The notes below the pieces were generated by a model. It saw only the letters and a program-made list of their open reading frames with translations. It was not told where the DNA came from and searched no databases. 8,515 nucleotides of DNA, taken from contig NBMG01000032.1 of assembly GCA_002084865.1 (NCBI GenBank), positions 1-8,515 on the forward strand, written 5' to 3'. Made by a program: the position numbers and the translations under genes. Of this stretch, positions 5,775 through 8,515 are shown piece by piece (the stretch's first letter is position 1; each line of letters opens with the position of its first letter). This DNA is from Candidatus Atribacteria bacterium 4572_76 (GTDB lineage: Bacteria > Atribacterota > Phoenicimicrobiia > Phoenicimicrobiales > Phoenicimicrobiaceae).

Positions 5775-6215
5775 ATGAGAGGAAGTAGTATTATAGCTAC
5801 TGGAAATTACGAAAGTAAGAATACCTTAATTGTTTTTGGGTCATTTTTAATTTTAGTAATTGCTATCACTTCGATAATAATATTTTATATTTCTAATAAT
5901 ATTGTATTGACTGAGTTGGGATACAAATTGATGAAGTTAGAAAATGAGAAGATAGCTCTGGAAGAAGAAAATAGAAAACTCGAACTTACCGTGGAGACTC
6001 TTTCCGCTTTAGATAGAATTGAAAAAATTGCCTGTAATCAGTTAGGAATGGTTAGACCAAAGGAAGTGAAGTTTATTGCTTTAAGCCCCAATACTAAGGT
6101 TAATTCGGGAAATGATACCGGGATAATCAGTAATAATTATGAAGAGAAGAAGAATTTCTGGGCAAGTTTTGACCTAAATAAGATAAATGATTTGATTTTA
6201 GGGGTATTAAAATAA
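5775..6215 (+). CDS. ftsL: FtsL/DivIC-like cell-division protein (septum formation initiator family)
   Basis: A 146-residue single-pass membrane protein. A short cytoplasmic head (1-16) is followed by a transmembrane helix (about 17-40), a leucine-zipper coiled coil (about 44-78, LGYKLMKLENEKIALEEEN) and the family end-signature RIEKIACNQLGMVRPKEVKFI (81-101). FtsL pairs with FtsB/DivIC and FtsQ and activates the FtsW-FtsI synthase at the division site. Its place between rsmH and ftsI is the normal dcw position of ftsL, which supports the name more than the weak sequence conservation does. After residue 102 it has an extra tail of about 45 residues, polar and then ending in an amphipathic SFDLNKINDLILGVLK, which typical FtsL proteins lack. 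GGGAGTG at 5761-5767 is the ribosome binding site. Confidence 0.85.
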   Translation: MRGSSIIATGNYESKNTLIVFGSFLILVIAITSIIIFYISNNIVLTELGYKLMKLENEKIALEEENRKLELTVETLSALDRIEKIACNQLGMVRPKEVKFIALSPNTKVNSGNDTGIISNNYEEKKNFWASFDLNKINDLILGVLK

Positions 6216-6254
6216 TATACTTGTAGCAGTATAGGTTAAAGAGGGCGGAAATAG

Positions 6255-7940
6255 TTGTTACCTTCCAAAGAAAAAAAAGAGCGTATTATTTTTTTACTTA
6301 TAATATTCATAATTCTTTATTTTTCATTAATTTATAGATTATATAACATTCAGGTTATTCAAACTGATAAATTTAAAGAAATTGCCCAACAAGAACACCT
6401 TACTTCTTTTTCTATTGAGGGAGAACGGGGCAACATCTATGATAGAAATTATAAAAAGTTAGCCGTGAATGTTAATGTTCAATCTTTATTTGCCATCCCC
6501 TCTAAAGTTAAGAACCCTCAGGAAACTGCCCAAAAAATATCTTCAATTTTAAATTTGAAAACAAGAGACGTGCTGGATAAATTAAACCAGAAAAAATCTT
6601 TTGTATGGATAAAAAGAAAATTAACCGAAACAGAAGTTGCAGAGATTAAAAAACTAAATTCAGAGGGATTAAATTTTTTAGATGAGAGTAAAAGATATTA
6701 CCCCAAGAATTATTTAGCTTCCAATTTAATGGGATTTGTGGGAATAGACAATCAAGGGCTGGAAGGTTTGGAATCATTTTTTGATAAAGAGCTAAAGGGG
6801 TTGCCCGGTTTGGTAGTTTTAGAAAGAGATGCTTCGGGAGGCAGGGTACCTCTAAGCATCAAGGGATTAAGTCCCCATAAAGATGGTCATTCAATTGTAT
6901 TGACCATTGATGAGGTTATCCAATATATTACCGAAGAAGCATTGGATAAGGCTTTTCAAAAATCTAAAGCTAAAGCAGGAATTGCTATTGTAGTAGAGCC
7001 TAAAACCGGGGAAATTCTAGCAATGGCAGTAAAACCTTCCTATGACCTCAATTATTTTAATAAATATCCTCGTGATCTTTGGAGGAACAGGGCAGTAACC
7101 GACGCCTATGAGCCGGGCTCGACCTTTAAAATTATTACTATAGCCACCGCCCTGGAAGAAAAAGTAGTCAATTTAAATGACCAATTTTATTGTAAGGGAT
7201 GGATAAAATACAATGGGACTGTTTTCCACGATATACACCAACATGGTCCTCAAGACCTTACCGGTATAGTGAAAAATTCCTGTAATATAGGGGTAATTCA
7301 AACCGGGACGAGATTAGATGAAAGGGTTTTCGAAAAGTCGATCAGAAGGTTCGGGTTTGGTACATTGACTGAGATAGATTTACCCGGTGAAATAAACGGC
7401 CTGGTAAGAAGTACAAAGGATTGGTCCAAAATTTCCCTGGCTTCTCTATCTATAGGCCAAGAAATTTCCGTTACTCCCCTTCAGTTGATAATGGCTGTAT
7501 CGGCAATAGCTAACCGAGGGACTTTGATGAAGCCGATGATAGTAAAGGAAATAATAGATTCTGAGCAAAATAAGGTTAAAATATTTAAACCAAAGCCGGT
7601 AAGACAGGTAATATCGGTTGATACTGCTTTAACTATGACTAAAATATTAGAACAAGTAGTGAATGACGGAACTGGTACGAGAGCTAAACTTGCAGGATAC
7701 CAGGCAGCAGGAAAGACCGGGACTGCTCAAAAATTTGATTTTTCTATCGGTAAATATTCTGAAGATAAATACAGCTCTTTATTTGTAGGTTACGTTCCTT
7801 CAGAGAATCCCAAGCTATCCATCCTGGTTTTATTGGATGAACCCAAGGGGAGTTATTACGGAGGGACAGTAGCTGCTCCTGTTTTCCAGGAGATTGCTTC
7901 CAAGGTTCTCCCTTACTTGTCGGTACCGACGAATGAATAA
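6255..7940 (+). CDS. ftsI: Septal peptidoglycan transpeptidase FtsI (penicillin-binding protein 3 class)
   Basis: A 561-residue class B penicillin-binding protein. A short basic head and one transmembrane anchor (about 10-28) are followed by the dimerisation/pedestal domain with ERGNIYDRNYKKLA (57-70) and then the transpeptidase domain. Its three active-site motifs are intact: STFK (catalytic S289, K292), SCN (342-344) and KTG (487-489). It crosslinks septal peptidoglycan with FtsW. There are no PASTA repeats at the end, unlike SpoVD or many Gram-positive PBPs, so FtsI is the better name. The start is TTG: an in-frame TAG at 6252-6254 lies directly before it, so no upstream start is possible, and GAGGG at 6241-6245 lies about 9 nt upstream. 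It is the last gene of the cluster here; no murE or mraY follows and no T-rich terminator is seen. Confidence 0.95.
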   Translation: MLPSKEKKERIIFLLIIFIILYFSLIYRLYNIQVIQTDKFKEIAQQEHLTSFSIEGERGNIYDRNYKKLAVNVNVQSLFAIPSKVKNPQETAQKISSILNLKTRDVLDKLNQKKSFVWIKRKLTETEVAEIKKLNSEGLNFLDESKRYYPKNYLASNLMGFVGIDNQGLEGLESFFDKELKGLPGLVVLERDASGGRVPLSIKGLSPHKDGHSIVLTIDEVIQYITEEALDKAFQKSKAKAGIAIVVEPKTGEILAMAVKPSYDLNYFNKYPRDLWRNRAVTDAYEPGSTFKIITIATALEEKVVNLNDQFYCKGWIKYNGTVFHDIHQHGPQDLTGIVKNSCNIGVIQTGTRLDERVFEKSIRRFGFGTLTEIDLPGEINGLVRSTKDWSKISLASLSIGQEISVTPLQLIMAVSAIANRGTLMKPMIVKEIIDSEQNKVKIFKPKPVRQVISVDTALTMTKILEQVVNDGTGTRAKLAGYQAAGKTGTAQKFDFSIGKYSEDKYSSLFVGYVPSENPKLSILVLLDEPKGSYYGGTVAAPVFQEIASKVLPYLSVPTNE

Positions 7941-7951
7941 GTATCTCGTAT

Positions 7952-7967
7952 CCCCGTTTTCACGGGG
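7952..7967. repeat. Hairpin CCCCGT-TTTC-ACGGGG after ftsI
   Basis: A 6-bp GC-rich stem with a TTTC loop lies 12 nt after the ftsI stop, flanked by GTATC words. No T-run follows, so it is not a classical terminator, though it could protect the mRNA 3' end. It shares the GTTTTCAC centre with the hairpin at 2102-2115. Confidence 0.45.
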
Positions 7968-8004
7968 ACAAGTCTTGTGAATCGTATCTCGTGAAGAGAA
8001 TAGA

Positions 8005-8113
8005 AGACAGAATTCAGAAGTCAAATTAATATCCCGTGTCGCGTATCGCGGGGAAAATAAAATACGACAACGAGTAATAAGTTTCAGGTTACAGGTTGTG
8101 GGGTTAGAAAAAA
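8005..8113 (+). repeat. Diverged repeat module, copy 1, with GT-led heptamers
   Basis: This tract matches 8336-8463 in order: AGACAGAA-TCAG-AGTC, AATTAAT, GTGTCG-GTAT, then AGTAATA, then GTTTC, GAAAAA and finally GTAGGGGC of the REP. Its end is in 7-bp register: GTAATAA, GTTTCAG, GTTACAG, GTTGTGG (8074-8101). I see no gene in 7941-8515. Confidence 0.55.
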
Positions 8114-8190
8114 GTAGGGGCACGATGCATCGTGCCCAAAATAAACGGAAAGATACAAAGAAAGAAGGGCACAATTCATTGTGCCCCTAC
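8114..8190. repeat. Second inverted REP doublet (REPIN/BIME-like)
   Basis: The left unit (8114-8137) and right unit (8167-8190) are identical to those at 2126-2149 and 2182-2205, including the outer GTAG and CTAC. The 29-nt spacer differs in sequence from the 32-nt spacer of the first copy. Conserved hairpins with a free spacer suggest selection or recent copying of the palindromes rather than of the whole block. Confidence 0.75.
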
Positions 8191-8335
8191 ATCTGAATCC
8201 TGATTTTTTTAACACAGTACACAATACGAAAATGGATTGAATCACAATAGGCAATACGATATACTATATACGAGATTTAAACGAGTATCTCGTATCTCAT
8301 TTAAGATCAGTTAGTTGTTAGCTGGTTAAGAAAAA

Positions 8336-8463
8336 AGACAGAAATCAGTAGTCTGAATTAATTAGTATTGGGTGTCGAGTATATATCAAGATACAGTAAT
8401 AAGTGATGAGTAATGCGTGACAAGTAATAGGTTTCGAGTTGCAAGTTGCAAGTTTGAAAAATA
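8336..8463 (+). repeat. Diverged repeat module, copy 2, with expanded heptamer array
   Basis: This is the second copy of the module at 8005-8113, about 330 bp downstream. It is longer because the heptamer part is expanded: 8396-8458 is nine back-to-back 7-mers all starting with GT (for example GTAATAA, GTGATGA, GTTGCAA twice, GTTTGAA), including a 14-bp period in the first six. It runs straight into the REP at 8464. Confidence 0.55.
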
Positions 8464-8486
8464 GTAGGGGCGTATTGCATACGCCC
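8464..8486 (+). repeat. GTAG-REP palindrome at the window end
   Basis: GTAG (8464-8467) is followed by the hairpin GGGCGTAT-TGC-ATACGCCC (8468-8486). It has the same layout as the other REP units with a different arm sequence. An inverted partner would fall beyond or near the window end; none is visible up to 8515. Confidence 0.6.
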
Positions 8487-8515
8487 TTGATGATTAATAT
8501 AAAATCGTAGGACAG

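Noticed and set aside
7830..8174. 114-codon minus-strand ORF
   Set aside because: It overlaps the end of ftsI, then runs through hairpin repeats; its composition is not protein-like and it has no ribosome binding site.
8396..8458. CRISPR array
   Set aside because: The unit is only 7 bp, with no long repeat and no spacers, and no cas gene is present.

Overview
The window is AT-rich chromosomal DNA from a bacterium: it holds a type A RNase P RNA, a bacterial division gene cluster and an rRNA/tRNA-type A2503 methyltransferase. Nothing looks viral or plasmid-borne. Spaced genes separated by long non-coding tracts full of small palindromic and short-period repeats suggest an uncultivated, probably anaerobic lineage (Atribacterota- or Omnitrophota-like). 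That placement is only an impression from style, not a proven assignment.

Positions 1-2051 hold a leftward-truncated flavoprotein gene (flavodoxin/FMN-reductase type) split by a -1 frame change at an A-run near 344-348, followed 18 nt later by rlmN (23S rRNA A2503 methyltransferase). Positions 2052-2580 are non-coding: an inverted pair of GTAG-headed REP palindromes, an elongator tRNA-Met(CAT) whose 5' acceptor strand does not pair with its 3' strand, and a very strong hairpin terminator.

Positions 2582-3298 encode a coiled-coil plus C4 zinc-ribbon protein (COG1579 type). A repeat-rich spacer with a good promoter then leads into rnpB (about 3556-3925) and its terminator. After a spacer with a single REP palindrome comes the first part of a dcw (division and cell wall) operon: three 10-bp MraZ operator repeats, then mraZ, rsmH, an ftsL-like gene and ftsI, closely packed on the + strand. 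MraZ should repress its own operon through the upstream boxes; RsmH modifies 16S rRNA; FtsL and FtsI act together at the septum.

The usual next dcw genes (murE, murF, mraY) do not follow. Instead the last 575 bases are non-coding and built from two diverged copies of a repeat module, each made of GT-led heptamers ending in a GTAG-REP hairpin. No wholly new protein system is visible. The points worth a second look are the repeat modules, the damaged tRNA, the frameshifted flavoprotein and the clean MraZ operator.
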